This document shows positions 19,275 to 27,317 of a stretch of 38,002 nucleotides of DNA, piece by piece. The DNA comes from Pseudogemmobacter humi (GTDB lineage: Bacteria > Pseudomonadota > Alphaproteobacteria > Rhodobacterales > Rhodobacteraceae): contig NZ_UXAW01000097.1 of the NCBI RefSeq assembly GCF_900609055.1, positions 1 through 38,002 of the forward strand. The letters run 5' to 3'. Positions within the stretch are counted from its first letter, which is position 1. The number at the start of each line of letters is the position of its first letter. The notes under the pieces are model-generated. The model worked only from the letters and a program-made list of their open reading frames with translations, made no database searches and had not been told where the DNA came from. A program made the position numbers and the translations under genes.

Positions 19275-19973
19275 TCAGGCGCGGCGCATTTCGGCCCTGG
19301 TTTGACGGTTCAGAAAGAAAGCGGCGATCCGGTCGGCCATCTTCGCGGCGTCGAGCGGGGTGTCGATCCGCTCGGTCGCGGCATCGAGCACCGGCTGCGG
19401 CACAAGGCCGGGGCCGCGCACCCGGATCAGCCCCTCCATGAATTCTTTGGGAAATTCGGGATGGGGCTGCACGGAAAACATCCGGTCGTCGTAAAGCAGC
19501 GCGGCATTCTCGCAGGCAGCGGCCGAGGCCACGACTTCGGCCGCGGGCGGCTTTTCCACCACCTGATCCTGGTGCCAGGCGTTGAGGGCGAATTTTTCGC
19601 CCTGGAAATCGTATTGCGTCGGGCCGACCGACCAGCCGCCCCGGTATTTCTCGACCCGCCCGCCCATGGCCTGGGCGATGATCTGATGGCCGAAGCAGAT
19701 GCCGACCACCGGGACATGTTCGTCCCAGGCCTTGCGGATGAAATCCTCCAGCGGTGCGATGAAGGGATGATCCTCGTAGACGCCGAAGCGCGAGCCGGTG
19801 ATCAGCCAGCCGTCGCAGTCCTGGACGCTGGCCGGGAAATCCATCTCCATGACGGACCAGCGGCGGAAGGTCAGCCCGCGCTCTGCGAGCAGGCGCTCGA
19901 AGAAATCGGGATAATCGCCCTGGTCGCGAAGGGCGTCGGGCGAGGCTCCGGTTTGCAGGATGCCGATCAGCAT
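19275..19973 (-). CDS. Class I glutamine amidotransferase-like protein (GuaA-type)
   Basis: A 232-residue free-standing GATase1 domain. The nucleophile is Cys93 in VVGICFGHQIIAQAMGG, and the His/Glu pair is H171-P-E173 in FSVQPHPEFPKEF. The motif is of GMP-synthase type (GICFGHQ) rather than PuuD type. In this setting it may hydrolyse a gamma-glutamyl product back to glutamate plus the freed compound, taking the place of PuuD; that is inference from context. The start at 19973 was chosen because the domain begins there (MLIGILQTG); upstream in-frame sequence has no similarity. It sits between the two ligase genes. Confidence 0.84.
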   Translation of the reverse strand: MLIGILQTGASPDALRDQGDYPDFFERLLAERGLTFRRWSVMEMDFPASVQDCDGWLITGSRFGVYEDHPFIAPLEDFIRKAWDEHVPVVGICFGHQIIAQAMGGRVEKYRGGWSVGPTQYDFQGEKFALNAWHQDQVVEKPPAAEVVASAAACENAALLYDDRMFSVQPHPEFPKEFMEGLIRVRGPGLVPQPVLDAATERIDTPLDAAKMADRIAAFFLNRQTRAEMRRA

Positions 19974-20078
19974 GGGAAATAACCTGTTTGCGCGTCTGGA
20001 TATGGTGGCCCCGGCCCCCTTCGCGGTCAAGGGGGGCCAGAGCATCTTGGGGGCGCCAGAGCATCTGGCGGCCTCGCC

Positions 20079-21416
20079 TTACACGGTGTCGAGATAGATC
20101 TCGATCCGCTCCTCGGGCGAGAGTTCGTTGATATAGTGCAGCTCCTGGCGTTTGGTGAGCACCAGGTTGCGGATCAGCTCTTTCGAGAGGAAACGCGGCA
20201 CCACGCTTGAGGCCTCGAAAGCGTCGATCGCGGAATCCCAGGTGGTGGGAATCTGCGGCAGGGTCAGCGCGTAGGAGTTGCCGGTGACGGGGGCGGGGGG
20301 CTCCCTCGAGTCCTCGATCCCCGAGAGCGCGGCGCCGAGGATGGCGGCCAGCATCAGGTAAGGGTTCACGTCGCCCCCGGCCACGCGATGCTCGATCCGG
20401 CGCGCAGCGGGGTTGCCGGCGGGGATGCGGATCGCGGCGGTGCGGTTCTCATAGCCCCAGCAGATCGAGGTCGGGGCATGGGCCTCGGGCACCAGCCGGT
20501 CGTAGCTGTTCAGATGCGGCGCGAACAGAAGCGTGGAATCGTGCATCGCCTCCAGACAGCCCGCCACCGCATGGCGCAAAGCCGCGGTGCCCTTGGGGCC
20601 GCCCGAGTCGAAGATGTTGTCGCCCTTCTGGTCCAGCACCGAGAAATGGGTATGCAGCCCCGAGCCGGAGTAATCCTGATAGGGCTTCGCCATGAAGCTG
20701 GCGGCGAAACCGTGGCGCCGCGCCAGCCCCTTGACCAGCATCTTGAACAGCCAGGCATCGTCTGCGGCGCGCAGCGCGTCGTCGCAATGCATCAGGTTGA
20801 CCTCGAACTGGCCGAGGCCGGTTTCCGACGTGGTGGTATCGGCCGGAATGTCCATCTCTTCGCAGGCGTCGTAGAGATCGGTGAAGAAGGTGTCGAAGGC
20901 GTCCAGCGCCCGGATCGACAGGGTTTCCGATGCCTTCCTGCGCTTGCCCGAGCGCGGCGAGGGCGGCACCTGGAGCGTCTTGCCGGAATCGTCGATCAGG
21001 AAGAATTCCAGCTCCATCGCGCAGACCGGCGTCAGGCCGCGCGCCTTGTAGCGGTCCACCACGGCGCGAAGCGCGTGGCGCGGGTCGCCCTCATAGGGCT
21101 GGCCGTTCTCGCGAAACATCCAGATCGGCAAAAGCGCGGTCGGCGCCTCCAGCCAGGGCATCGGCATGAAGCCGCGCTCGGTCGGCTTCAGCGTGCCGTC
21201 CTGGTCGCCCTCTTCAAACACCAGCGGGCTGTCGTCGATATCCTCGCCCCAGATGTCGAGGTTCAGCACGGAATAGGGGAAGCGGGTGCCGTCCTTCACC
21301 ACCTTGTCGGCGAAGCGGGCCGGAATGCGCTTGCCGCGCGCCTGTCCGTTCAGGTCGACGGCGGCCACCCGGATGGTGCGCACGTCGGGATGTTTTCTGA
21401 GCCAGTCCTTCATCAT
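20079..21416 (-). CDS. Glutamine synthetase family ligase, copy 2
   Basis: A 445-residue GS-fold protein, clearly diverged from copy 1. Catalytic segments are CAMELEFFLIDDSG, TTSETGLGQFEVNLMHCDD, GSGLHTHFSVLDQKGDN and IEHRVAGGDVNPYLMLAAILG. The short N-terminal beta-grasp part (VRTIRVAAVDLNGQARGKRIPARF) also fits. Two adjacent ATGs begin the gene; neither has a strong ribosome site. It is the first catabolic gene after the transporter genes, 176 bases downstream of the last permease. Two such ligases in one run suggest two amine substrates or a two-subunit enzyme; neither is proven. Confidence 0.86.
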   Translation of the reverse strand: MMKDWLRKHPDVRTIRVAAVDLNGQARGKRIPARFADKVVKDGTRFPYSVLNLDIWGEDIDDSPLVFEEGDQDGTLKPTERGFMPMPWLEAPTALLPIWMFRENGQPYEGDPRHALRAVVDRYKARGLTPVCAMELEFFLIDDSGKTLQVPPSPRSGKRRKASETLSIRALDAFDTFFTDLYDACEEMDIPADTTTSETGLGQFEVNLMHCDDALRAADDAWLFKMLVKGLARRHGFAASFMAKPYQDYSGSGLHTHFSVLDQKGDNIFDSGGPKGTAALRHAVAGCLEAMHDSTLLFAPHLNSYDRLVPEAHAPTSICWGYENRTAAIRIPAGNPAARRIEHRVAGGDVNPYLMLAAILGAALSGIEDSREPPAPVTGNSYALTLPQIPTTWDSAIDAFEASSVVPRFLSKELIRNLVLTKRQELHYINELSPEERIEIYLDTV

Positions 21417-21552
21417 GGTTCACACTGGAAAGGCACGGCCCCGCGCCCCCGGGCCCTGCGGCCCGCCCGATGCGCAAGTTCGGACCATGCCCTTGGTCCT
21501 TCCCTTGGTTCGATCGCCTTGCCCGGACCGGCCTTCGGCCTCGTCATGCGGG

Positions 21553-21584
21553 TCCGGGCGGGTGCCCGGATAATTTGATCAAAT
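21553..21584. other. Hairpin and 12-base palindrome between permease and ligase genes
   Basis: TCCGGGC/GCCCGGA (21553-21570) forms a 7-bp stem with a 4-base loop, and next to it stands the palindrome ATTTGATCAAAT (21573-21584). They lie 9-40 bases past the permease stop in the 176-base gap. They could be a partial terminator or a protein site; no U-tract is present. Confidence 0.35.
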
Positions 21585-21592
21585 AGAGGCTA

Positions 21593-22423
21593 CTACCGGA
21601 TCAGCTGCGGACGCAAGCGGATTCTGCTTTTCCGGTGCGAGGGCAGATGCCGGTTCAGCCGCCGGTTCACCAGCCCGAAGCCCTGGATCAGCAACAGCGT
21701 CAGGCAGACGAAGTAGAAGGCCACGATCGGATAGGGCACGAAGGGGTTGAAAGTCTTGTCGGCGATGTAATTCGCGTAATAGAGCGCGTCGCCGCGCTGC
21801 TGGAACGCCGGGAAGCCGGAGACGAACACCAGCGTGGTGGCGTGGAACAGGAAGATCGCCTCGTTGGTATAGGCGGGCCAGGCCAGCCGCAGCATGGTGG
21901 GCCATTCGATGCGGAAGAACCTCTGCTTCCCCGAGATGCCATAGGCGTCGGCCGCTTCCAGATCGCCTTTCGGCACCGCCATCAGCGCGCCGTAGAAGAT
22001 CTCGGCGGCATAGGCCGAGGTGTTCAGGAACAGGGTCAGCGCCGCCCCCGCCCAGGCATTGGCCAGCCAGGCGGTGGGGATGGTGAACAGGCCGAAGACC
22101 GATACCGAGCCCCGCAGCACGGTGGTGACGAAGAAATAGATCAGGAAGAACTGGATGAAGAGGGGCGAGCCGCGGAAGATGAAGATGAACCACTCCGCGG
22201 GCTTCCTGAGCCAGCGATTGCCCGAGGCCCGGGCCAGCGCCAGCCCGACCGAAAAAAAGAAGCCGAAGGCCAGCGCGAGGATGCCGAAGTAAAGGTTCCA
22301 GATCAGCCCCGAGCCGATCAGCACGAACTGATCGCACAAAGTGATGTTCGTGGTGGGCAGCAGGTTCTCGCCAAAGCCGAGCGAGCGCAGCCCGTAGGCC
22401 TGAAATGTCTCGAAACAGGTCAT
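21593..22423 (-). CDS. Polar amino-acid ABC transporter permease (HisM-like)
   Basis: A 276-residue inner-membrane permease with about five membrane segments. The HAAT-family coupling loop is visible as EAADAYGISGKQRFFRIEWPTMLRLAWPAY (the EAA motif that docks to the ATPase), and the N-terminal core has FIFIFRGSPLFIQFFLIYF, the RG(T/S)P motif of HisM/HisQ-type proteins. A longer in-frame extension upstream is a shadow of the preceding gene; the true ATG at 22423 overlaps the upstream permease stop as ATGA. It pairs with the next permease to form the membrane channel. Confidence 0.9.
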   Translation of the reverse strand: MTCFETFQAYGLRSLGFGENLLPTTNITLCDQFVLIGSGLIWNLYFGILALAFGFFFSVGLALARASGNRWLRKPAEWFIFIFRGSPLFIQFFLIYFFVTTVLRGSVSVFGLFTIPTAWLANAWAGAALTLFLNTSAYAAEIFYGALMAVPKGDLEAADAYGISGKQRFFRIEWPTMLRLAWPAYTNEAIFLFHATTLVFVSGFPAFQQRGDALYYANYIADKTFNPFVPYPIVAFYFVCLTLLLIQGFGLVNRRLNRHLPSHRKSRIRLRPQLIR

Positions 22424-23301
22424 GCCGCGGCCCTCCGCATCTTCTCGCCGGCGCGGGTGGCCTGGCCGTGGCTGAACCGGCGCGAGAGCCGCGCCAGCAC
22501 GATCTCGGACAGCCGCGTGAGCAACAGGTAGAAGATCAGCAGGCCAAGGAAATACCACAGCCGCCAGTCGGGGTGCGGATAGTCGAACCGCGCCGATTTC
22601 GACGCGCCCAGCTCGCGCGCCCAGTAGACGATGTCCTGGATCCCGAGCAGGAAGAGAAGCGGCGTCGCCTTGATCAGGATCAGCCAGAGGTTCGACAGGC
22701 CCGGCAGCGCATAGGTCCACATCTGCGGCACGAGGATGCGGCGGAAGGCCTGGCCCTGGGTCATGCCATAGGCCTCGGCGGTCTCGATCTGGGCGCGCGG
22801 CACCGCGTCCATCGCGCCTTTCAGCACATTGGCGGCGAAGGCGCCGAAGACGATGGCGAAGGTCAGCACCGCCAGCGCGAAAGCGTAGACCTGATGCGCG
22901 AAATGGCTGGCGTTGTTCGGCGGCACCTTGGCGGCGGGGCAGACGCGGAACTCCAGCCCCTGGCGGATCGGCTGGGTCCAGTCGGGGCAGCGGATCTGAT
23001 GGGTCAGCCATTCGATGCCCTGATCCAGCGCGATCACGAAGAACAGGAAGAACACGATATCGGGCACGCCGCGCACCATGGCGGTGTAGATATTGCCGAA
23101 CCACCTGACCGGCGCGTGATGCGAGCGCGCGGCCATCGCGCCGCCGAAGCCGAAGGCCAGAGCCGCGGGGGCGGCGACGGCCAGCAGCGAAAGCACGGTC
23201 AGGAAGGAGAAGTAGAATTCCATATGCTTGGGCGTCGTCAGATAGCACGACAGCCAGGCCAGACCTTCCAGCGTCTTCGGCTCGGCGCAGAATTCAAACA
23301 T
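22420..23301 (-). CDS. Polar amino-acid ABC transporter permease (HisQ-like)
   Basis: A 293-residue permease with about five or six membrane segments. It shows YTAMVRGVPDIVFFLFFVIALD (RG-x-P motif) and the EAA loop ETAEAYGMTQGQAFRRILVPQMWTYALPG. An insert of about 40 residues between these, with two Cys (RCPDWTQ ... RVCPAAK), is longer than in many HisQ proteins and probably faces the periplasm. It overlaps the next permease by four bases and is preceded by a 109-base gap containing a strong hairpin. Confidence 0.9.
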   Translation of the reverse strand: MFEFCAEPKTLEGLAWLSCYLTTPKHMEFYFSFLTVLSLLAVAAPAALAFGFGGAMAARSHHAPVRWFGNIYTAMVRGVPDIVFFLFFVIALDQGIEWLTHQIRCPDWTQPIRQGLEFRVCPAAKVPPNNASHFAHQVYAFALAVLTFAIVFGAFAANVLKGAMDAVPRAQIETAEAYGMTQGQAFRRILVPQMWTYALPGLSNLWLILIKATPLLFLLGIQDIVYWARELGASKSARFDYPHPDWRLWYFLGLLIFYLLLTRLSEIVLARLSRRFSHGQATRAGEKMRRAAA

Positions 23302-23360
23302 CCGGGGAGTGCCTTTCCGGGGAAGCAGGGCTTGCGGTGCGCCCCCGGGGCAGCGGGGGC

Positions 23361-23391
23361 AAAGGGGCCGCCGCGCGTCGGCGGCGGCCCC
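23361..23391 (-). terminator. Stem-loop between binding-protein and permease genes
   Basis: GGGGCCGCCG (23364-23373) and CGGCGGCCCC (23382-23391) form a perfect 10-bp GC stem with an 8-base loop, followed on the minus strand by TTT. It is placed where many ABC operons carry a hairpin that stabilises the binding-protein message and lowers permease expression. Confidence 0.6.
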
Positions 23392-23410
23392 CGGGGTCAG
23401 TGCGGCAGGA

Positions 23411-24124
23411 TCAGAACGGAATGCCTTCTTCCTGGAACCATTCGGTGATCAGCGCATTCAGCGTTCCATCGGCCTTCATCGACTGGATCGCGGCGTCGAA
23501 TTTCCCCTTCAGCTCGGTGTCGGACTGGCGCAGGCCGATGCCGATGCCTTCGCCCAGGAGAACGTCCTCGCCCACGATGTCGAGCCCGTCGCCCACCACC
23601 GACAGCAGATAGTCCTTGTCCGCCATCACCGCCACGGCCTGGCCGTTGCGCACCGCCGCGATGGTTTCATCCGGGGTGGCGAACTCCAGCAGCTGCGCGC
23701 CCGAGGCGGCGACATGCGCGGCCTGGATGGTGCCGACCTGGGCCGCGATCACGCCCGAATCGGTGGGGGTGTCAGGCGACAGCGCCGCATAGGCCGAGGG
23801 CGAGGGCTGGGTGTAGTTTTCCGAGAAGGCGATCTTCTCGCGGCGCTCGGGCGTGATCGACATCCCGGCCATGATCGCGTCGTAATTCCCCGATTGCAGG
23901 TTCGGGATGATCGAATCCCAGTCGTTCTTGACCCAGACGCATTCAAGCTCTGCGCGCTTGCACAGCTCGTTGCCCAGAACGATCTCGAAGCCGGCGAGCT
24001 CGCCCTTGTCGTCGATGAAGTTGTAGGGCTCGTAGGCGCCTTCGGTCGCGATGCGGACCGGATCGGCCAGGGCGGCGCCGGTGCCGAGAGCGGCGAAGGC
24101 GGTGGCGAGAAGCAGCTTCTTCAT
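23411..24124 (-). CDS. Polar amino-acid ABC transporter substrate-binding protein, 1
   Basis: A 237-residue periplasmic protein. It has a Sec signal (MKKLLLATAFAALGTGAALA, cleaved near 20), then the family-3 solute-binding core: RIATEGAYEPYNFIDDKGELAGFEIVLGNELCKR, MAGMSITPERREKIAFSENY and the C-terminal ADGTLNALITEWF. An N-terminal pair of Cys (ELCKRAELEC) probably makes the usual disulfide. The family binds polar amino acids, polyamine-like amino acids and opines. It lies 50 bases after the second binding-protein gene, so the two appear to serve the same permease pair. Confidence 0.9.
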   Translation of the reverse strand: MKKLLLATAFAALGTGAALADPVRIATEGAYEPYNFIDDKGELAGFEIVLGNELCKRAELECVWVKNDWDSIIPNLQSGNYDAIMAGMSITPERREKIAFSENYTQPSPSAYAALSPDTPTDSGVIAAQVGTIQAAHVAASGAQLLEFATPDETIAAVRNGQAVAVMADKDYLLSVVGDGLDIVGEDVLLGEGIGIGLRQSDTELKGKFDAAIQSMKADGTLNALITEWFQEEGIPF

Positions 24125-24174
24125 TGAGGGTCTCCCTTGGTTTCGCTCAAAGTCATCATGTCGCCGGTCCGGTG

Positions 24175-24897
24175 TCAGAACCAGCGGGAATTCAGGGCGG
24201 CAAGCGTGCCGTCGGCCTCCATCGCGCGGAGGGCGGCGTCGATCTGCGCTTTCAGAGCGGTGTTGCCCTTGCAGACCGCGATGCCGGTGCCCTCGTCGGG
24301 GATATCCACGCTCCAGGCATATTCCAGCCCGCGCCCTTCGATCTGCGCGGCAAGATCCATCCGGTGCGCGAAGGGGCCGAGCGTCAGATCAGTCTCGCCG
24401 CCGGCCACCGCATCCAGCGCGGCGGCTTCGGACGGGTAGCTGCGGAAATCCAGCCCCTGGCCGCGCAGCCAGGATTCGTGGATGGTGCCCGCCTCGACCG
24501 CGATCCGCGCGGCTTCGGGGGCAGGGGCACCGGGGAAGCCGATGAACCATTCGATCTCGCCGCCCCAGGTATAGGGGATCGAGAAATCCACCAGCGCGCG
24601 GCGCTCGGGCGTGATCGCCATGCCGCCCAGAACCACGTCGAACCGGCCCTCGGCCACGCCGGGGATCAGCTCGCCGAAAGGCGCGGTCTGCCAGGTGCAG
24701 TCATGGCCGGTGCGGGTGCAGATCTCGCTCATCACCTGGTGGTCGAAGCCGGTCAGCGCGCCGGCATCATCGCGGATGATATAGGGCGGGAAGGTGGCTT
24801 CGGTGCCGATGGTCAGATGCCTGACGGCGCCGCCGGACGGCTCTCCGGTTGCGGCGAGCCAGAGCGTGATCGCGGCGATGCTGGCCGAACAGGACAT
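24175..24897 (-). CDS. Polar amino-acid ABC transporter substrate-binding protein, 2
   Basis: A 240-residue protein from the ATG at 24897, where GAGGGG and GGGA precede it; the longer upstream frame is out of keeping with a signal peptide. It has a signal sequence (IAAITLWLAATG), the core TIGTEATFPPYIIRDDAGALTGFDHQVM, GGMAITPERRALVDFSIPY, and ends ADGTLAALNSRWF. It is a distant paralogue of binding protein 1, with the same motifs but low overall identity, so the two may present different ligands. It starts 11 bases after the ATPase stop. Confidence 0.87.
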   Translation of the reverse strand: MSCSASIAAITLWLAATGEPSGGAVRHLTIGTEATFPPYIIRDDAGALTGFDHQVMSEICTRTGHDCTWQTAPFGELIPGVAEGRFDVVLGGMAITPERRALVDFSIPYTWGGEIEWFIGFPGAPAPEAARIAVEAGTIHESWLRGQGLDFRSYPSEAAALDAVAGGETDLTLGPFAHRMDLAAQIEGRGLEYAWSVDIPDEGTGIAVCKGNTALKAQIDAALRAMEADGTLAALNSRWF

Positions 24898-24908
24898 TCC
24901 CGCGCCCC

Positions 24909-25679
24909 TCAGGCAACCGTGGCCGACAGAAAGCCGCGCAGCCGTTCCGATTTCGGCGCGCCGAACAATTGCGCGGGCGGGCCTTCCTCTTCGATCCGGC
25001 CCTGATGCAGGAAGATGACGTGATCCGAGCAATCCGCCGCGAGCTTCATGTCATGGGTCACGAGGATCATCGTCCGCCCCTCGTCGGCCAGCGCCTTGAT
25101 CACCCGGACCACCTCCTGCTCAAGCTCGGGGTCCAGAGCCGAGGTCGGCTCGTCGAACAGAAGCGCGCGCGGCTCCATGCAGAGCGCGCGCGCGATGGCG
25201 GCGCGCTGCTGCTGGCCGCCCGAAAGCTGCGCGGGAAAGGCATCGGCCTTGTCGGCGATTCCCACCTTGGCCAGATACTGGCGCGCCTTCTCGCGGACCT
25301 CGGCGGGGTCGCGCTTCAGCACGGTGACCGGGGCCTCCATCACGTTTTGCAGGATGGTCATATGGGCCCAGAGGTTGAACTGCTGGAACACCATCGACAG
25401 ATTGGTGCGGATGCGGGTCACCTGGGCGCGATCCGACGGGTGGCGGCGCAGCCCTTCGCCCTTCCAGCGCACGGCCTCGCCCTCGAACAGGATCTCGCCC
25501 TGCTGGCTGTCTTCGAGCAGGTTGCAGCAGCGCAGAAGCGTGGATTTCCCCGAGCCCGACGAGCCGATCAGCGAGATCACATGGCCGCGCGGTGCCGTCA
25601 GATCAACGCCTTTGAGCACCTCAAGCGGGCCATAGCTTTTATGCAGGCCCCGGATCGCGATGACGGGCGCTTCTCCCAT
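24909..25679 (-). CDS. Polar amino-acid ABC transporter ATPase (HisP-like)
   Basis: A 256-residue ABC ATPase. The Walker A motif is GSSGSGKSTLLR, the signature LSGGQQQRAAIARAL, Walker B LLFDEPTSALDPE, and the switch His is in ILVTHDM. The long insertion typical of HisP/GlnQ (VFQQFNLWAHMTILQNVMEAP) is present. The ATG at 25679 has AGGGGA four bases upstream and is preferred to one nine codons earlier. It is the first gene of the minus-strand run that ends at 16578, so its upstream region (25680-25948) should hold the operon promoter; I could not identify one with confidence. Confidence 0.94.
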   Translation of the reverse strand: MGEAPVIAIRGLHKSYGPLEVLKGVDLTAPRGHVISLIGSSGSGKSTLLRCCNLLEDSQQGEILFEGEAVRWKGEGLRRHPSDRAQVTRIRTNLSMVFQQFNLWAHMTILQNVMEAPVTVLKRDPAEVREKARQYLAKVGIADKADAFPAQLSGGQQQRAAIARALCMEPRALLFDEPTSALDPELEQEVVRVIKALADEGRTMILVTHDMKLAADCSDHVIFLHQGRIEEEGPPAQLFGAPKSERLRGFLSATVA

Positions 25680-25948
25680 GATTTCCCCTGTGGTCTGGCG
25701 CGTCATTCTGACCGCGCGCCTTCTGGCTTGTTATGCCAGTAGGACGCAGTTTATGGCGCTTTGCAATGCGGTTTCGGTCGTGCCGTGGCGTCCTCTCCGG
25801 CGATCTGATCCCCCGGATGCGGCAGAATGACTGGTCGGGCAGGCCGCCAGATAATCGCTTGCGACCGCCTGCGCCAGCGCTTTCGCGCCTTCGCGGGCGG
25901 TCTGCGTCATTCGCGCGCGGACGGCCCCGGGCGATGCGCCTGCGCCGC

Positions 25949-26389
25949 TCAGCCCTCGCGCGCGGCGCGCTGGCGGGCCTCGGCGCTTTGCACATCGGTC
26001 AGGCCCAGGAGGTTCGCCACCATCCGCAGAAGACGGTCCTCGTCGGCGTCGCGCAGCCCGTCGGCCAGCGCCACCGACCACAGGGCCTCAAGCAGCTCCT
26101 GCCGCTCCTCGGGCAGGGTCGCCGCCTTCAGCGCGCGGGTGAAGCGCACGGTGTCGGGCGCATGGCTTTCCAGATCCTCGGCCTCGGCGCGCAGCTTCGC
26201 CGCCGCGAAAGGGTCGAGCCCGTGCCGCTGCATCAGGATGCGGTCGATCCTTTCCACTTCCTCGGCGGCGTAAAGCCCGTCGGTGCGTGCGATGCGCACC
26301 AGAAGCGCCGCCAGCGCCAGCCGGGCGTCGGTTTCGGTCAGGGGTTCGGGGGCGGGGGCCAGCAGGCGGCGCAGCAATGCTTCGATCAT
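25949..26389 (-). CDS. TerB-family protein
   Basis: A 146-residue all-helical protein. The two halves LALAALLVRIARTDGLYAAEEVERIDRIL and LLEALWSVALADGLRDADEDRLLRMVANLLGL carry the repeated (A)-x-x-D-G-x-x-x-x-E pattern of TerB-like domains, whose acidic residues are proposed to bind metal. Many such proteins are annotated as tellurite-resistance related, but stand-alone copies in proteobacteria have no settled role. The 269 bases downstream (25680-25948) hold no gene I can support; a 59-codon minus-strand frame there has no recognisable features. Confidence 0.78.
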   Translation of the reverse strand: MIEALLRRLLAPAPEPLTETDARLALAALLVRIARTDGLYAAEEVERIDRILMQRHGLDPFAAAKLRAEAEDLESHAPDTVRFTRALKAATLPEERQELLEALWSVALADGLRDADEDRLLRMVANLLGLTDVQSAEARQRAAREG

Positions 26390-26429
26390 GGCGCGAAAGA
26401 TAGGCGCTCCGTCGCCTCCGCGCCAGCCG

Positions 26430-27317
26430 TCACGGCAGGCGCAGCCGTCCCTCGCCGATGCGGACCGCGCTGCCCGCGATACGCACCGCGGTGAGCGCGC
26501 CGCCAGCCGCCTCGATGGTCAGCCGCAGGGTCGAGGGGCGGCCCATCTCGACACCCTGGCGCAGGGTCAGCCGGGTGGTGCCGTCCTGGATCGCGCCATT
26601 GGCCAGCAGTTGCGCGGCAAGGATCGCGCTCGCCGATCCGGTCGCCGGGTCTTCCGGGATGCCCGCCGTGGGGCTGAACATCCGCGCGCGCAGGTCGCAG
26701 GCGCCATCGCCCGGCGCATAGAGATAAACGCTGTCCACGCCATGGGCCGCCATCAGCCGCGACCAGTGCGGCTCGGTGGCCCTTGCGCGGGCCAGGGCGT
26801 CCAGATCGCGCAACGGCGCGTAAACGAACCGCGGCCCGCCCTCATGGCAGCCCGGGCGGTGCGGCCCGAGGTCGTCGGGCGCAAGGCCGAGTGCTGCGGC
26901 CAGCAGTTGCGCCTCGGGCGCGGGGCCGGCCGGGTAGGGCAGCACCGGGGCGGTCAGTTCGGCGATGATCCGGCCGCCCTCGCGGGTGACGGCGACGGGG
27001 ACGAGGCCCGCCTCTTCCTCCAGCGTGATCGTGGTGGCGAAATCGCCCTCATGGGCCATTTCTGCCAGCAGGATGGCGCAGCCGATGGTCGGATGCCCGG
27101 CGAAGGGGATCTCGGCGGTGGGAAAGAAGATGCGCACCCGCGCGCTGTGCGCCGGGTCGCGCGGCGGCATGACGAAGATCGTCTCCGACAGGTTGAACTC
27201 GCGCGCGATGGTCTGCATCTGCGCGGTGCTCAGCCCGCCCGCGTCCGGCACCACCGCCAGCGGATTGCCGGAAAACGGCGTTTCGGTGAAGACGTCGAGC
27301 GTGTGGAAAGCGATCAT
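26430..27317 (-). CDS. PhzF-family isomerase
   Basis: A 295-residue member of the phenazine-biosynthesis-like (PhzF / DAP-epimerase fold) family. The N terminus FHTLDVFTETPFSGNPLAVV and LNLSETIFV-like SETIFVMPP, then IRIFFPTAEIPFAGHPTIGCA (Glu and His region), and EDPATGSASAILAAQLL in the second lobe are the family signatures. The catalytic Glu of PhzF is at SETIFV. Most members outside phenazine clusters have unknown substrates, and no phenazine genes are nearby. It follows a 40-base gap before the TerB-like gene on the same strand. Confidence 0.88.
   Translation of the reverse strand: MIAFHTLDVFTETPFSGNPLAVVPDAGGLSTAQMQTIAREFNLSETIFVMPPRDPAHSARVRIFFPTAEIPFAGHPTIGCAILLAEMAHEGDFATTITLEEEAGLVPVAVTREGGRIIAELTAPVLPYPAGPAPEAQLLAAALGLAPDDLGPHRPGCHEGGPRFVYAPLRDLDALARARATEPHWSRLMAAHGVDSVYLYAPGDGACDLRARMFSPTAGIPEDPATGSASAILAAQLLANGAIQDGTTRLTLRQGVEMGRPSTLRLTIEAAGGALTAVRIAGSAVRIGEGRLRLP

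Noticed and set aside
25731-25907. 59-codon minus-strand frame upstream of the ABC ATPase gene
   Set aside because: No family features and no clear ribosome site; more likely promoter-proximal DNA.
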